DNA from: an uncultured Opitutia bacterium
GTDB lineage: Bacteria > Verrucomicrobiota > Verrucomicrobiia > Opitutales > Opitutaceae
DNA length: 53,788 nt
Direction: 5' to 3'
Assembly (NCBI GenBank): GCA_903827245.1
Contig: CAIKHO010000047.1
Span: 1 to 53,788, forward strand
This document shows, in pieces, positions 8,870 through 18,081 of this stretch. The number at the start of each line of letters is the position of its first letter. Positions within the stretch are counted from its first letter, which is position 1. Under the pieces are notes generated by a model. It searched no databases and was not told the origin of the DNA. It was given only the letters and a program-made list of their open reading frames with translations. Both the position numbers and the translations under genes were made by a program.

Positions 8870-9308
8870 TGTTGGTTGGATGGAGCAGGGACGGCATTGA
8901 TTGAGAGCGTCGGGAAGACCGAGCCAACACATCCCGCCCGATGGGCACCCCTCTTGATAGAGGGGAGTCTGTGCCATCAAGCCCGGCTCCCCTTTATCAA
9001 GAGGGGTGGCGCGCAGCGGCGGGGTGGGTCGGTTTTGTGCGCCACTCCCTAACCTGAAGCGCCGCGCGGTTCATCGATTTGATCGATTCGCACCCCGATC
9101 CTTCGACTCGGTGGCCCGATAAAAGACGTCAGGGCTCGAATGGAGACAACGATGCGCGGAAATCTCTAGCCATCACATATTGCGCGCTGCCGCCTTCGGC
9201 TCGTTCCTCGAGGTGGGACGCCTTGGGTTCAGCCGGCGGATGGATGGAAATCCTTGCCTCGGTGGCGCCCTTGGGAAGAGCAGGGCGCCGGCCATGTGGC
9301 CGAGATCC
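8870..9308. other. intergenic stretch with a palindrome, no gene
   Basis: Apart from the palindrome at 8946-9008 there is no convincing gene. A 12-base piece AGACGTCAGGGC at 9124-9135 recurs in three other intergenic regions (17194-17205, 18280-18290 and, with one change, 24291-24302). Confidence 0.45.
8946..9008. repeat. intergenic palindrome
   Basis: Arms 8946-8967 (CACCCCTCTTGATAGAGGGG...) and 8987-9008 match at 21 of 22 positions around a 19-base loop. Weaker pairing extends outward (CCGAGCCAACACATCCCGCC with GGCGGGGTGGGTCGG). It lies between the convergent PDZ and histidine kinase genes and may end transcription in both directions. Confidence 0.75.
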
Positions 9309-11357
9309 TCATGCGGCCAGGGGTTCGCTTCGAAGCTGGGGTTCCGTTTTGGGTGCCGCGGGCATCTGCAGTTTATATTGTCCGGGCAAGAGGGCGTTGA
9401 TGGCTGACTCCAGGGCCGGAAGGTAGACCGGCTTGGTGAGATAGTCATTCATGCCAGCGGCGATGCAGTTTTCCCGCGTGCCCACTGCAGTGAGGGCGCT
9501 GACGGCCACGATCGGGGTGCGCCGACCGTGTTTCTCGATTGCACGAATCTGGCGCGCGGTGGCGAACCCATCCATGTCCGGCATTTCAAGATCGGTAAAG
9601 ATGATGGCATAGCGGTGCTCCGCGGCAAGCTTGACGGCCTCCGGGCCGCCGGGAGCGAGGTCGGCCACGAGGCCGAAGCGACGAAGCATAACCTTGAGCA
9701 ACTCGCGGTTGAGCCGCATGTCGTCCACCACGAGAGCACGATTGAGAATGGGATTGGCCGGATCCGCTCCGACAGCGGACAACTCCGGGATGGCGATGAT
9801 CTTCGAGGCATCGCAATCGAGCGCAAACGAAAGGGCGGTGCCGACATTCGAAGTGCTCCTCAGCTCGATGGAGCCGCCCATGAGGTCGGATAGACGCTTG
9901 CAGATCGCGAGTCCGAGTCCCGTGCCGCCATGGTGGCGCGTCGTCGACTCGTCGGCCTGGCTGAAGGCTTGAAAAAGCAGCGGAATCTTCTCCGCGGGAA
10001 TGCCGATGCCTGTGTCGACCACTTCCAGTGCAAACCGGCCATGGTCCGTGCGCGCCGGATCCGGGGTCCAGCCGGCCTTGACGGTGACGCTTCCTGCGGC
10101 GGTGAATTTCACCGCGTTGCCGACAAAGTTAAGCACGATCTGGCGCACCCGGATGGGATCGCCCCAGAGCATGAGCGCGTCGGGGAGAGTGTTGTCGAAC
10201 TGCAACTGCAGGCCCTTTTTGGCGACTTCGGCGGACATGAGTTCCATCGCCTCATGAATGAGCAACGCCGGATTCCACTCGATGCGCTCCAGCTTGAGCT
10301 TGCCGCTTTCGACCCGCGTATAGTCGAGGATGTCGTTCAGCAACTCCATGAGGTTGCTGCCGGCCCGGTTGATCGTATTGATGTAGCGCTTCTGGGTGGA
10401 ATCGAGGCTGGTATCGCCGAGGATGTTGGCAAAACCGAGGATGGCGGAGAGGGGATTTCTCACTTCATGACTCATGAGCGCGAGGAACTGGCTCTTGGCC
10501 GCACTGGAGGAAAAGGCCGCTTCGCTCGCCTGCTCGAGTTGCCGCTGGGTTTTTTTCCGGTCCTCGATCTCCGCCGTGAGGAAGGAGATCAGCGTGCTGC
10601 TGGTGAGCAGGATGATGTTCAGCACGAGGGTCAGGCCCAGCGCGGCCAGGCGCACCCCGCCGATGGCGAAAAGCCAGCTGTCGGCGGGGTAGTCGATGCC
10701 GACCGCTGCCTCCACCCGCCCGGCCGCGTCGTAGATCGGCGTGAAGGACGACACCCAGATCCCCCACCGGTCAGGCATGATGGTGGATTCGAAGACGGCA
10801 TGGCCGGCGAGGGCCTCAAAGAATTTCGGCGTCGCCTCCTCATAGATTTCCCCGATCGGCGTCCGCTTCTCCCGTTCTTCGTCGATGATACCGTTGTGAT
10901 TGTAGTCGGTCTCCGAATCGACGATCAGCCGCACCCGGCCCTGGGCGTCCAGCCGGAAGGTATACACGTCGGCAATGATGGGGTTGACCGCGAGCCACCG
11001 TTTTTCGGCCTCGATCATCCGGAGGTAGACCGGATCGTCGGCCGGCGTGTTAAGCGTCACCGCGGCATGGCCCATCGAGCTCAATTCCGAGGAATACGTG
11101 GGTCCGAATCCGGCAAAGAGCTTTTCGAGGCGGTCGACCCGGTCGCGCGCCGCCCACTCCGCGACGACCCCGCCGGCCATCACCAGAAGGGCGGCGAGAA
11201 TAAAGGACTTTTTTGGGATCCGATATTGGGGACCGCGTCGTCGAATCGTCCGCTGGACTCCTATGCACGCCCCCGCGACGAACAGCGTCAGGAGGATGAG
11301 ATCACCGCGAAAATTTAAGAAATAGTAATAAGCCTTGAGCATGGCCAGCGTTGCCAT
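9309..11357 (-). CDS. membrane hybrid histidine kinase with receiver domain
   Basis: A 682-residue hybrid sensor kinase. Two membrane segments (about 19-36 and 52-69), then an extracytoplasmic sensor domain (70-235), a third segment (236-258), a coiled coil, HisKA with phospho-acceptor H297 in SHEVRNPLSAIL, HATPase with N-box (NFVGNAVKF), DTGIGI and GGTGLGLAI, and a C-terminal receiver with D589 in FTDLEMPDMDG and LTKP near 645. No output domain, so the phosphate must pass to another protein not encoded nearby. The sensor holds DYNHNGIIDEE (151-161), like an EF-hand calcium loop but with Arg at position 12. ATGs at 11357 and 11342 are both possible starts. It stands alone; the downstream neighbour is convergent. 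Confidence 0.92.
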   Translation of the reverse strand: MATLAMLKAYYYFLNFRGDLILLTLFVAGACIGVQRTIRRRGPQYRIPKKSFILAALLVMAGGVVAEWAARDRVDRLEKLFAGFGPTYSSELSSMGHAAVTLNTPADDPVYLRMIEAEKRWLAVNPIIADVYTFRLDAQGRVRLIVDSETDYNHNGIIDEEREKRTPIGEIYEEATPKFFEALAGHAVFESTIMPDRWGIWVSSFTPIYDAAGRVEAAVGIDYPADSWLFAIGGVRLAALGLTLVLNIILLTSSTLISFLTAEIEDRKKTQRQLEQASEAAFSSSAAKSQFLALMSHEVRNPLSAILGFANILGDTSLDSTQKRYINTINRAGSNLMELLNDILDYTRVESGKLKLERIEWNPALLIHEAMELMSAEVAKKGLQLQFDNTLPDALMLWGDPIRVRQIVLNFVGNAVKFTAAGSVTVKAGWTPDPARTDHGRFALEVVDTGIGIPAEKIPLLFQAFSQADESTTRHHGGTGLGLAICKRLSDLMGGSIELRSTSNVGTALSFALDCDASKIIAIPELSAVGADPANPILNRALVVDDMRLNRELLKVMLRRFGLVADLAPGGPEAVKLAAEHRYAIIFTDLEMPDMDGFATARQIRAIEKHGRRTPIVAVSALTAVGTRENCIAAGMNDYLTKPVYLPALESAINALLPGQYKLQMPAAPKTEPQLRSEPLAA

Positions 11358-11483
11358 GCGTGGAGCCGAGCCGCCGCGGGCTCAGCCAATTGCAGTAGTA
11401 GCGCTTGAGCCATTATCGTCCCAATGGTGGGGAAAGTTAGCGGAAATTGATGATCGGGCAATCCGCGCCGGATGGGAGCGAAA

Positions 11484-11999
11484 TCACTCCTCTAATGCGC
11501 GGCCTGCCTCGGTTCGACGAAGCGACAGCGCTTCGCGCCCGGTCAGGAAGACGCCGACAAACAGCAGCAGGGCGCCGAGGGGCACGAAAAAGATCCCGTA
11601 GCCCGGGTCGCCGCCCATGATGTTGAGCCCGCCGAGCAGGAATCCGCCGGGCAGGAGCACGCTCGCGCCGATCAGCGCCGTGGAGCCGAACCGCCGCCAT
11701 GCTGCGCTGCAGGCCGGCACCAGCCGGATCGTCAGGCCGGCTGCGATCTGCACCAGGGCCAGCAGCGTCCCATGGGCGTGCGCCAGCGTGAACATCAGGC
11801 GCCGCGATTCGTTCGAGACGTTGAGGTACCATCCGATTTTGAACCCGTGCAGCATTTCGAGGAAAATGCCGAGGGTCAGGAAGAACAGGAGCGACCACCA
11901 GCCGAATAGGATGTGGCGGCGACCCAGGGTCTGGCCGTCAACGACCGCTGTCCCGGATGCGGAGTTCGCCGCCTTGGATTTATTTTTTGCCTGGCCCAT
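11484..11999 (-). CDS. small four-helix membrane protein
   Basis: A 171-residue protein with a polar, Lys/Ala-rich N-terminus and four membrane segments (about 31-50, 71-93, 104-124 and 131-152). The second begins LAHAHGTLLALVQ; the paired histidines at a membrane edge recall heme or quinone sites, but I cannot assign a family. It is on the same strand as, and downstream of, the octaheme cytochrome gene, separated by 175 bases with a large palindrome, so co-transcription is doubtful though a shared redox role is possible. The C-terminus is charged and cytoplasmic by the positive-inside rule. Confidence 0.65.
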   Translation of the reverse strand: MGQAKNKSKAANSASGTAVVDGQTLGRRHILFGWWSLLFFLTLGIFLEMLHGFKIGWYLNVSNESRRLMFTLAHAHGTLLALVQIAAGLTIRLVPACSAAWRRFGSTALIGASVLLPGGFLLGGLNIMGGDPGYGIFFVPLGALLLFVGVFLTGREALSLRRTEAGRALEE

Positions 12000-12069
12000 A
12001 ATTTTGTCCCGACTCGTGCAGTTGAATGTCTTTTGCCAAGGAAAGGAAGGAAACCATTTGGCGGCTTGA

Positions 12070-12158
12070 TGTAAGAGCCTGCTTGCAGATTCGTAGCGGA
12101 GCCGCTTCCGGCTCCGCCGCGGAACGGGAAGCCGCTCCGCTACGGGCAGGCTCCTACA
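12070..12158. repeat. large intergenic palindrome (REP-like)
   Basis: The outer arms TGTAAGAGCCTGC and GCAGGCTCCTACA and the inner arms GTAGCGGAGCCGCTTCC and GGAAGCCGCTCCGCTAC pair almost fully; the left side carries about six extra bases. It lies just past the stop of the octaheme cytochrome gene and could end its transcript, but no T-run is present. Confidence 0.8.
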
Positions 12159-12174
12159 AATGAATGCCTCCGAA

Positions 12175-14163
12175 TTATTCCATCAGGTTGAGGGGGGTGA
12201 GATCGCGTGCCTTCATCAGGCGCAGGGCCGGCCCGATGATGAAGGTGCCGTTTTTTTCCAACAGGAGCGGACTCGTGCCGGAGCCCAAGCCTGCGGGATG
12301 CTGCCGCGTCCACACGGCAAACGCACGGGTTTTCATGTCGGCGGGGTAGGGGTATTCGGGCAGGCCTTCGTATCCGGGATAATGGCGGAGCGATTTCCGC
12401 GCGACGATCCGGACGGCCGAATAGGAATCTTCCAGCAGGAAGGCGAGATACATGGCCATCCAGTCGTCCCCCGTGACCGAGGCCTTGCGCGCTTCCGCCC
12501 AGCCGAAGGACCAGGCCATGAGCGCCCGCTGGCCGGCATCGCCCTTCAGCGTCCACAGCACCGATGCGGCAACGTCCTGCTCGTCGGCGTTCAGCGCCGG
12601 CACCGGCTTGCCGTACCAACGATTCAGCGCCTGGGCGGTCCAGCCGAGGCTCTTGTCCATGTGGCACAGGTTGCAGGCGTTCGGGCGTCCGGTGACGAGG
12701 CTGACGGCGACACTGGGCGAGTCGACGGTGTGGCTGCGCTCGGCCTTGAGGAGCCCGAAGGTCGTGTGCGGCATGTGGCAGTTGTAACAGTTGCTCCCGG
12801 CACTCGCCAACGGATGGTGGGTGTGGGCCGCGACCGCCGCGTCGCTCGCGAGGGTCTTGTGGCACTGAAGGCATGCGGCATTCGTCTCCATGCCCGGGGC
12901 CAGCTGGTTGTTGGCCCACTCCGGTAACGACCGGGGATCCGAGTCGGACTCGTGCAGTTTGTGGCAGGATAGGCAGCTCATGTCGCCGTTCTGGAAGCAC
13001 TTCGTTTCCAGCAGTCCGTTGTATTCGCGCCCGGTCACCCGGACCATGCCGTCGGACCAGTAACGGTCGCGGACGATCTGAGGATTTTTCACCAGCTCCG
13101 GCTTGAGCGCGGGATTTGTCTGCCAGTCGACCAGGCGCGCGCGCACGAACGTATCGGCCAGATCCTGTCCCGGCCGGAAGGCGAAGCCATGCAGCGGGTA
13201 ATCCGGCGCGTCGTGAAATCCGCCCGACAGCGCATGGCAACGCGCGCAAACCTGGGAGGACAAGTCCTTCCCGAGATGAGCCGGGTTCACGATCGTGGGA
13301 TCCGGCTTACCGGCCGCAGCTTGGCGCCGGACTTCATAACGGCGCAACGGATTGCGATTCGCCGCGACATGCGCCGCGCCCGGACCGTGGCACGCCTCGC
13401 ATGCGATCCCGAACTCGGCCGCCCGTGTCGTCATGAGCTCCTTGCTTACGACGGTTTGGGACGCGCCGTGCGTGGAATGACAGTCGAGGCAACTCGTGTT
13501 CCAGTTCCCGCTGTGCAGCGAGTTGAGGTCGACATACGGCGGGGTCAGGAAGGCTTCCATCCGCGGCACCCACTGCTTTTCGTCGAGCAGGTAGACGAAG
13601 GGGAAAATCGTGACCTTTCGGTCGCCCGGCTGCTTGTCGGAAAGGTAATCCCCGTCGAGCCAGTAAACCTGGTAGTTGTGCGACCCGGTCGTCATCACGA
13701 TCCGGCGTTCGTGAACGTCCGACTTCGCGGGGACCGTCTGACCGCCCGGCCAGATCTTGGCCCAGACGTCGTCGCCGCGTCGTTCCAGCGCAAAGGCGAG
13801 TCCGCCGTCCTTGAAGACCCGGCCCTCGAAATCTTCCGCCCGCACGCTCTCGCGGGTGGCGACTTGGGTCATCGTGCGGTGATAGGTCGCGTGCCAGGTA
13901 TGATATTCGCCCGGGTGACAGGACCGGCAGGTGTCCGACGACACATACCCGTCAAATACTTCCTCCTTCGGACGCGAACCCGCCAGGGCATCGATCCGGG
14001 CCTGAGGCCGGTACCCGGCAGTCTTCGCCTCGAGGACAGTCCAGGTCACCGCGATGGCGCCGAGACCAGCCGCGCCACCGACCAGAAGAAACTGCCGTTG
14101 GAAGAGCAGGTAAACCAACGCCACGCCCGAGATGACCGCCATGGCGGCAAAAAGGTAGTTCAT
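12175..14163 (-). CDS. membrane-anchored multiheme (eight CxxCH) cytochrome c
   Basis: A 662-residue cytochrome with two N-terminal hydrophobic segments (about 2-20 and 25-44) as anchor. Eight heme motifs follow: CRSCH 79-83, CLDCH 225-229, CEACH 255-259, CARCH 306-310, CLSCH 397-401, CLQCH 431-435, CYNCH 459-463 and CNLCH 497-501. The C-terminal 150 residues lack hemes and look helical. The order resembles the cytochrome c554/NrfA-related multiheme proteins common in Verrucomicrobia and Acidobacteria, but no CxxCK or hydroxylamine-oxidase Tyr crosslink motif is evident, so the substrate is unknown. It probably moves electrons in the periplasm. The ATG at 14163 gives a membrane N-terminus; the frame continues 60 codons upstream without a signal. 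Confidence 0.85.
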   Translation of the reverse strand: MNYLFAAMAVISGVALVYLLFQRQFLLVGGAAGLGAIAVTWTVLEAKTAGYRPQARIDALAGSRPKEEVFDGYVSSDTCRSCHPGEYHTWHATYHRTMTQVATRESVRAEDFEGRVFKDGGLAFALERRGDDVWAKIWPGGQTVPAKSDVHERRIVMTTGSHNYQVYWLDGDYLSDKQPGDRKVTIFPFVYLLDEKQWVPRMEAFLTPPYVDLNSLHSGNWNTSCLDCHSTHGASQTVVSKELMTTRAAEFGIACEACHGPGAAHVAANRNPLRRYEVRRQAAAGKPDPTIVNPAHLGKDLSSQVCARCHALSGGFHDAPDYPLHGFAFRPGQDLADTFVRARLVDWQTNPALKPELVKNPQIVRDRYWSDGMVRVTGREYNGLLETKCFQNGDMSCLSCHKLHESDSDPRSLPEWANNQLAPGMETNAACLQCHKTLASDAAVAAHTHHPLASAGSNCYNCHMPHTTFGLLKAERSHTVDSPSVAVSLVTGRPNACNLCHMDKSLGWTAQALNRWYGKPVPALNADEQDVAASVLWTLKGDAGQRALMAWSFGWAEARKASVTGDDWMAMYLAFLLEDSYSAVRIVARKSLRHYPGYEGLPEYPYPADMKTRAFAVWTRQHPAGLGSGTSPLLLEKNGTFIIGPALRLMKARDLTPLNLME

Positions 14164-14227
14164 CAGTTGGGGCGGTTGGCGTGAGGGGTCGCTTCGGCAC
14201 GGCACCGTTCGGTGGTCCGGCGACACC

Positions 14228-14297
14228 ATCCAAGGGGTTGCGGGCGGGGTCTGGCAATCACCTTGGGTCCGGTTCCCGCATTTACGAATGGCCGCCC
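14228..14297 (-). promoter_or_regulatory. second copy of the element found upstream of the esterase gene
   Basis: Read on the minus strand it starts GGCGGCCATTCGTAAAT and contains the same 16 bases GATTGCCAGACCCCGC and a CCCCTTG end as the copy at 5425-5500. It ends 65 bases before the cytochrome start codon. Confidence 0.4.
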
Positions 14298-14311
14298 CAC
14301 GGGGCGGGGTT

Positions 14312-14377
14312 GCCGCGAATTGACTGACCGCAACTGCCGTCATCGGGTCGAGGCAAAATCTAACGATCTGCGGCCCG
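14312..14377. repeat. 70-base dispersed intergenic repeat, copy 1
   Basis: Ends in AAATCTAACGATCTGCGGCC, which is shared with the copies at 18298-18367 and 24191-24260. The first part (GCCGCGAATTGAC...) is more diverged than in the other two. Confidence 0.6.
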
Positions 14378-14536
14378 ACTTACTCGGCCCGGCTTCTTCG
14401 TCCCCGCCACACGCGAATGAAAATTAACAAGTAGCAGCCTGACCCAGTCCCGGCCTCTTTCCGGTCGGCTCAATCGGTGGTTGTTCTGCGGGTGGTTCGG
14501 CGTAACCTTCGTGTGGTTTCGCGGGTATTCCCAAAC

Positions 14537-17032
14537 ATGCCTTCCCCTCCTGACTCCACTTCCGGCCCGGCTGGCATGCTGGCTGGTGTTTCCGGCGATT
14601 TGCGCCACGCGTTGCGCCTGCTGAGCAAGGGCAAGGGTCTTACGGCCACCACGCTGCTGACGCTGGCCCTGTGCATTGGCGCCACCACGGCGATCTTCTC
14701 CACCGTGTATTCGCTGCTGCTCAAGCCGCTGCCGTTTCGCGATCCGGCGCCCATCGTCGAGCTCTACACGTCCGCGGTGAAGGCCGGGCTCAACAAGATG
14801 CCGGCCAACGTTCCGTTTTACATCGATTACTCGAAGAACGCGTCATCCTACGAGGCCATTGCGCTCTGGTCTTTTTCCCAACAGATGTTCGGCGACGACG
14901 AGTCCCCGGTCCGCCTCCCGATGGCCAGCGCGACGGCCGAGATATTCTCCATCCTGCGGGTGCAGCCGCTGCTCGGCGCGTTCTTCACCAAGGAGCAGAA
15001 CCGGCCCGGGGCCGACAAGGTCGTCGTGCTGACCCAGTCGTTCTGGCAGACGCAGTTCCTCGAGGATACGGCCATCGTCGGCAAGACGGTCCGGATCGCA
15101 GGGGAGAGCTACAAGGTGATCGGCGTAGCACCGCGATTGTTCGAGGCCTGGGATGCGCGGGTGAAATACGTCACTCCGCTGTCATGGCCGCCCGGGCAGG
15201 AAAATCCCCAGGGCCGTTACGGGGTGGGCATCCAGCTCTTCGGACGCCTCAAGCCGGGCGTTGCGGCCGGTCAGGCCGACGCCGAGGCGAAGACCTTGGA
15301 GAAACACTATGTGGATGGCGCGCCGCCGCCGGTCAGGCAATTTGTGGAGCGCTCGGGCATGACCATGAATGTCGGCGGTGTGCAGGAGCAGCGGGTCCAG
15401 CCCGTCCGTTCGACCTTGTTTCTGCTGCAGGGCGGGGTCGCGTTCGTGCTGCTCATCGGCTGCGTGAACGTGGCGAATCTGCTGCTGGTGCGCGCCAACG
15501 CCCGGCAGTCGGAGCTCGCCATCCGCTCGGCCCTCGGGGCCGGTCGGGGCACGATTGCGCGTCAGCTCATTCTGGAAAGCCTGCTGCTCACTACGCTCGG
15601 AGCCCTGCTCGGGTTGGGGCTCGCGTGGGCCGCGTTGCACGCGAGCAATTTCTACCTCGCAAAAATGCTGCCGCAGTCCCTGCCGGCAACCCTGGACCTG
15701 CGGGTGCTGGGTTTCGCGATCGGATTGACTGTCATAATCGGGGTGCTGATCGGGCTGATCCCGGTGCTGCACATCCTGCGCACGAATTTGGCCAAGGTGA
15801 TCCAGAGCAGCTCCCGTAGCGCGTCCTCGGGGCGTGGCGTCCGGACCCTCAGCAGCATCCTGGTCGTAGTGCAGGTGGCGGTGGCGCTGGTCCTCCTCAC
15901 CGGCGCGGGACTGTTGATCCACAGCTTTGCCAAGGCCCTCGAGATCGATCCCGGCTTTAATCCGAAGGGCGTGGTGACCGCCCGCATTGTCATCCCGGCT
16001 CCGTACCGGACCAGCGCGGAGGCCGCCACGAAGTTTCAGGAAAGACTCAGGCAGGCCCTGCTGGAACTGCCCGGAGTGACGTCCACGGCGTTTTCGTTCT
16101 CGACGCCGTTCCAGGGCGGCCTGCCGATCAATGCGTTTACGCTGGAAGAGGACACGCTCCCGCCGGGTTCGCCGCAGCCCGGGGCCTACCGGGTGATGGT
16201 GACGCCGGATTACCTGCAAACCCTGGGACTGAAACTGCTGGACGGCCGTTTTTATGAGGAGGCCGACCGCGATCCCAAGCGCCAGCTGTTTGTCGTGGAC
16301 GAAAGCTTCGCGAAGAAGTTCTTTCCGAACCGTTCCGCGGTCGGCGGGCGCTTTACCTTCGGCGGCCGCCCGCAAAAACCCGAGGACTGGCCCTCGATCA
16401 TCGGGGTGGTGCGCGACGTGCCGCACAACGGGGTGGAGGAGAAGAGCGGGAACCCGTTCATTTATCAGGTCATCCAGCAGGGTGCCCGGACCGGCGGGCT
16501 GACACTCTTCCTGCGGGCTGACCGCTCCGCGAACGACCTGCTGCCGGCGCTGCGGACGAAGCTGCGGGCCATCGATTCCACCATCTTCCTCTACGATGCC
16601 GGGACGCTGGACCAGGCCGTGGATTCTTCGTTCGACAACCGCCGCGCGGTGATGCTGTTGCTCGCGGCCTTTGCCGGACTGGCGCTTTTCCTCTCGTCGC
16701 TGGGGATTTACGGCGTGCTGGCCTACGATGTCTCGCAGCGCACCCGCGAAATCGGCATCCGAGGGGCGATCGGCGCCTCGCGCGGGCAGATCGTCGGGAT
16801 GATCCTCAGGCAGGGCCTGTGGAAAAGCGGCATCGGCATCGCGCTCGGATTGACGGGGGCGTTGCTGCTCAGCCACTACATGACGAGCCTGCTGTTCGGC
16901 GTGCAGCCGACGGACCCGATCGTCTATGTGGTCGTCTCCGCCGTGCTGGTCGCGGTGGCGCTGCTCGCGAGCTACCTCCCGGCCCGTCGGGCCGCACGGA
17001 TCGACCCGCTCGTCGCCCTGCGCGACGAATGA
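14537..17032 (+). CDS. orphan MacB-like ABC permease (ADOP type)
   Basis: An 831-residue permease with the duplicated architecture of acidobacterial/verrucomicrobial orphan permeases. A short soluble N-terminus with LRHALRLLSKGKGLT leads to membrane segment 1 (about 42-62), a large periplasmic MacB-type domain (to ~270), three membrane helices of an FtsX domain (about 290-430), one more helix near 455, a second periplasmic domain (to ~710) and a final FtsX domain with three helices, ending in PARRAARIDPLVALRDE. The family usually lacks its own ATPase gene, and none is found here. It may export small molecules or act in envelope mechanics with an ATPase encoded elsewhere. The start at 14537 gives the usual N-terminus; an in-frame ATG at 14477 adds a basic stretch without family likeness. 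Confidence 0.88.
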   Translation: MPSPPDSTSGPAGMLAGVSGDLRHALRLLSKGKGLTATTLLTLALCIGATTAIFSTVYSLLLKPLPFRDPAPIVELYTSAVKAGLNKMPANVPFYIDYSKNASSYEAIALWSFSQQMFGDDESPVRLPMASATAEIFSILRVQPLLGAFFTKEQNRPGADKVVVLTQSFWQTQFLEDTAIVGKTVRIAGESYKVIGVAPRLFEAWDARVKYVTPLSWPPGQENPQGRYGVGIQLFGRLKPGVAAGQADAEAKTLEKHYVDGAPPPVRQFVERSGMTMNVGGVQEQRVQPVRSTLFLLQGGVAFVLLIGCVNVANLLLVRANARQSELAIRSALGAGRGTIARQLILESLLLTTLGALLGLGLAWAALHASNFYLAKMLPQSLPATLDLRVLGFAIGLTVIIGVLIGLIPVLHILRTNLAKVIQSSSRSASSGRGVRTLSSILVVVQVAVALVLLTGAGLLIHSFAKALEIDPGFNPKGVVTARIVIPAPYRTSAEAATKFQERLRQALLELPGVTSTAFSFSTPFQGGLPINAFTLEEDTLPPGSPQPGAYRVMVTPDYLQTLGLKLLDGRFYEEADRDPKRQLFVVDESFAKKFFPNRSAVGGRFTFGGRPQKPEDWPSIIGVVRDVPHNGVEEKSGNPFIYQVIQQGARTGGLTLFLRADRSANDLLPALRTKLRAIDSTIFLYDAGTLDQAVDSSFDNRRAVMLLLAAFAGLALFLSSLGIYGVLAYDVSQRTREIGIRGAIGASRGQIVGMILRQGLWKSGIGIALGLTGALLLSHYMTSLLFGVQPTDPIVYVVVSAVLVAVALLASYLPARRAARIDPLVALRDE

Positions 17033-17037
17033 CGAGT

Positions 17038-17086
17038 CAGGCGTGGTACCCGCGATGGAGTCGCGCCTGGCACTTAATTTTTTTTT
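17038..17086 (+). terminator. possible terminator after the permease gene
   Basis: A short stem (CAGGCG with CGCCTG) with a long loop ends at 17070 and is followed by a run of nine Ts at 17078-17086. The stem is weak but the T-run and position, just past the permease stop, fit a terminator. Confidence 0.45.
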
Positions 17087-17262
17087 AAAGCGGCCAGATA
17101 TTTGCCGCGCAATTAAGAAGCAGGTCAGACTTCTCCTCTGCTCGAGTCGTGAGACAAGGATGCCCAAGAATCTCTATGCTGTCTCATGGTCGTGCCCTGA
17201 CGTCTCCTGGCCGACCGCCCTATCTTGGGGCCATTCGAGCCTGACCCGTCGGGCTTGGGGAC

Positions 17263-18081
17263 TTACGGCCGTGGTTGCATGACCTGCTGGTAGACGAGTT
17301 CGAGCGAATCCGGGCCGACACTGTGCTGGCCCTGAAAAGGCAAATCGAGGGTCACGAGGAAAAAAATCAGGAGGCCGAGCAAGATTGCCATGATCGCACT
17401 CAGGAGATCGTGCAGGAGACGATTTTCGACGACCAGCAGCCAAGTGAGCACGAAACTCATGAATGAGCCGGCGAGGACGACCACCCAAAGGATCGTGGGC
17501 AGGCGCCCTTCCACGCAGTCCACCCGCAGCCGCCGAGCCTCGATCACCTGGTTGAAACGGTACAGCGATTCGGAGTGGAGCGCCTTCTGTCCCTCGGTCC
17601 GGGGTTCGAATGCCACCAGCGATTTTTGAAAACGGAGGACGAGAGGATGACCGCCGCGCGGCACGATGCCCCGCTGCATTTCCGGCCATGAGACATCGAT
17701 GACCTCCCGGGTGTAGTCGCGCAGCAGGCTGGTCAGTTCAGTGCGGATGGGCTCCGGATAGCAGTCCACGTTGCGATAGAGCGAGCCAACGGCGGCCGCT
17801 TCCTGGCTGACCTTGCCCTCGACGTCGCCATAGTTCTCCCACGCGCCCACGGAAATTAGCCCGAGCGTGATACCGTAGAGCACGCCGAATGCGGAGAGGT
17901 AATACCCCACCACCTCGTTGTAGTCCCCTTCCCGGAACCATCGGCGCACCAATGGGCGGATGGCCATCTGGCCGCCCACGCCTACTCCGACAAACACCGC
18001 GATCGTGATCGCGCAGAACTGCCACTCGGGTAACTGGTGGAACCAGTGCAGATTTAACGTGGCCAGAGGCAGGTGCAGCAT
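17263..18081 (-). CDS. DUF4239 membrane protein (bestrophin-like)
   Basis: A 272-residue protein with two N-terminal membrane segments (about 20-40 and 60-85), a soluble helical domain (about 90-205) and two C-terminal segments (about 206-250). Conserved pieces are GYYLSAFGVLYGITLGL, EAAAVGSLYRNVDCYP and the RFNQVIEARRLRV helix before the last membrane pair; these are typical of DUF4239, which is distantly related to bestrophin-type channels. An ion-channel role is only an inference. The ATG at 18081 is chosen because the upstream in-frame extension (to 18162) is basic and unlike the family. Monocistronic. Confidence 0.8.
   Translation of the reverse strand: MLHLPLATLNLHWFHQLPEWQFCAITIAVFVGVGVGGQMAIRPLVRRWFREGDYNEVVGYYLSAFGVLYGITLGLISVGAWENYGDVEGKVSQEAAAVGSLYRNVDCYPEPIRTELTSLLRDYTREVIDVSWPEMQRGIVPRGGHPLVLRFQKSLVAFEPRTEGQKALHSESLYRFNQVIEARRLRVDCVEGRLPTILWVVVLAGSFMSFVLTWLLVVENRLLHDLLSAIMAILLGLLIFFLVTLDLPFQGQHSVGPDSLELVYQQVMQPRP

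Larger units (their letters stand above)
14164..14536. other. divergent intergenic region carrying two repeats
   Basis: This region separates the divergent cytochrome and permease genes. It holds a copy of the upstream element (14228-14297) and a copy of a 70-base dispersed repeat (14312-14377). No gene is seen. Promoters for both genes must lie here but I cannot place them. Confidence 0.5.

Noticed and set aside
15182-17167. 661-codon open frame on the minus strand opposite the permease
   Set aside because: It is rich in Arg, His, Gln and Asp in the way of antisense frames in GC-rich DNA and matches no family, while the plus strand is a clear ADOP permease.
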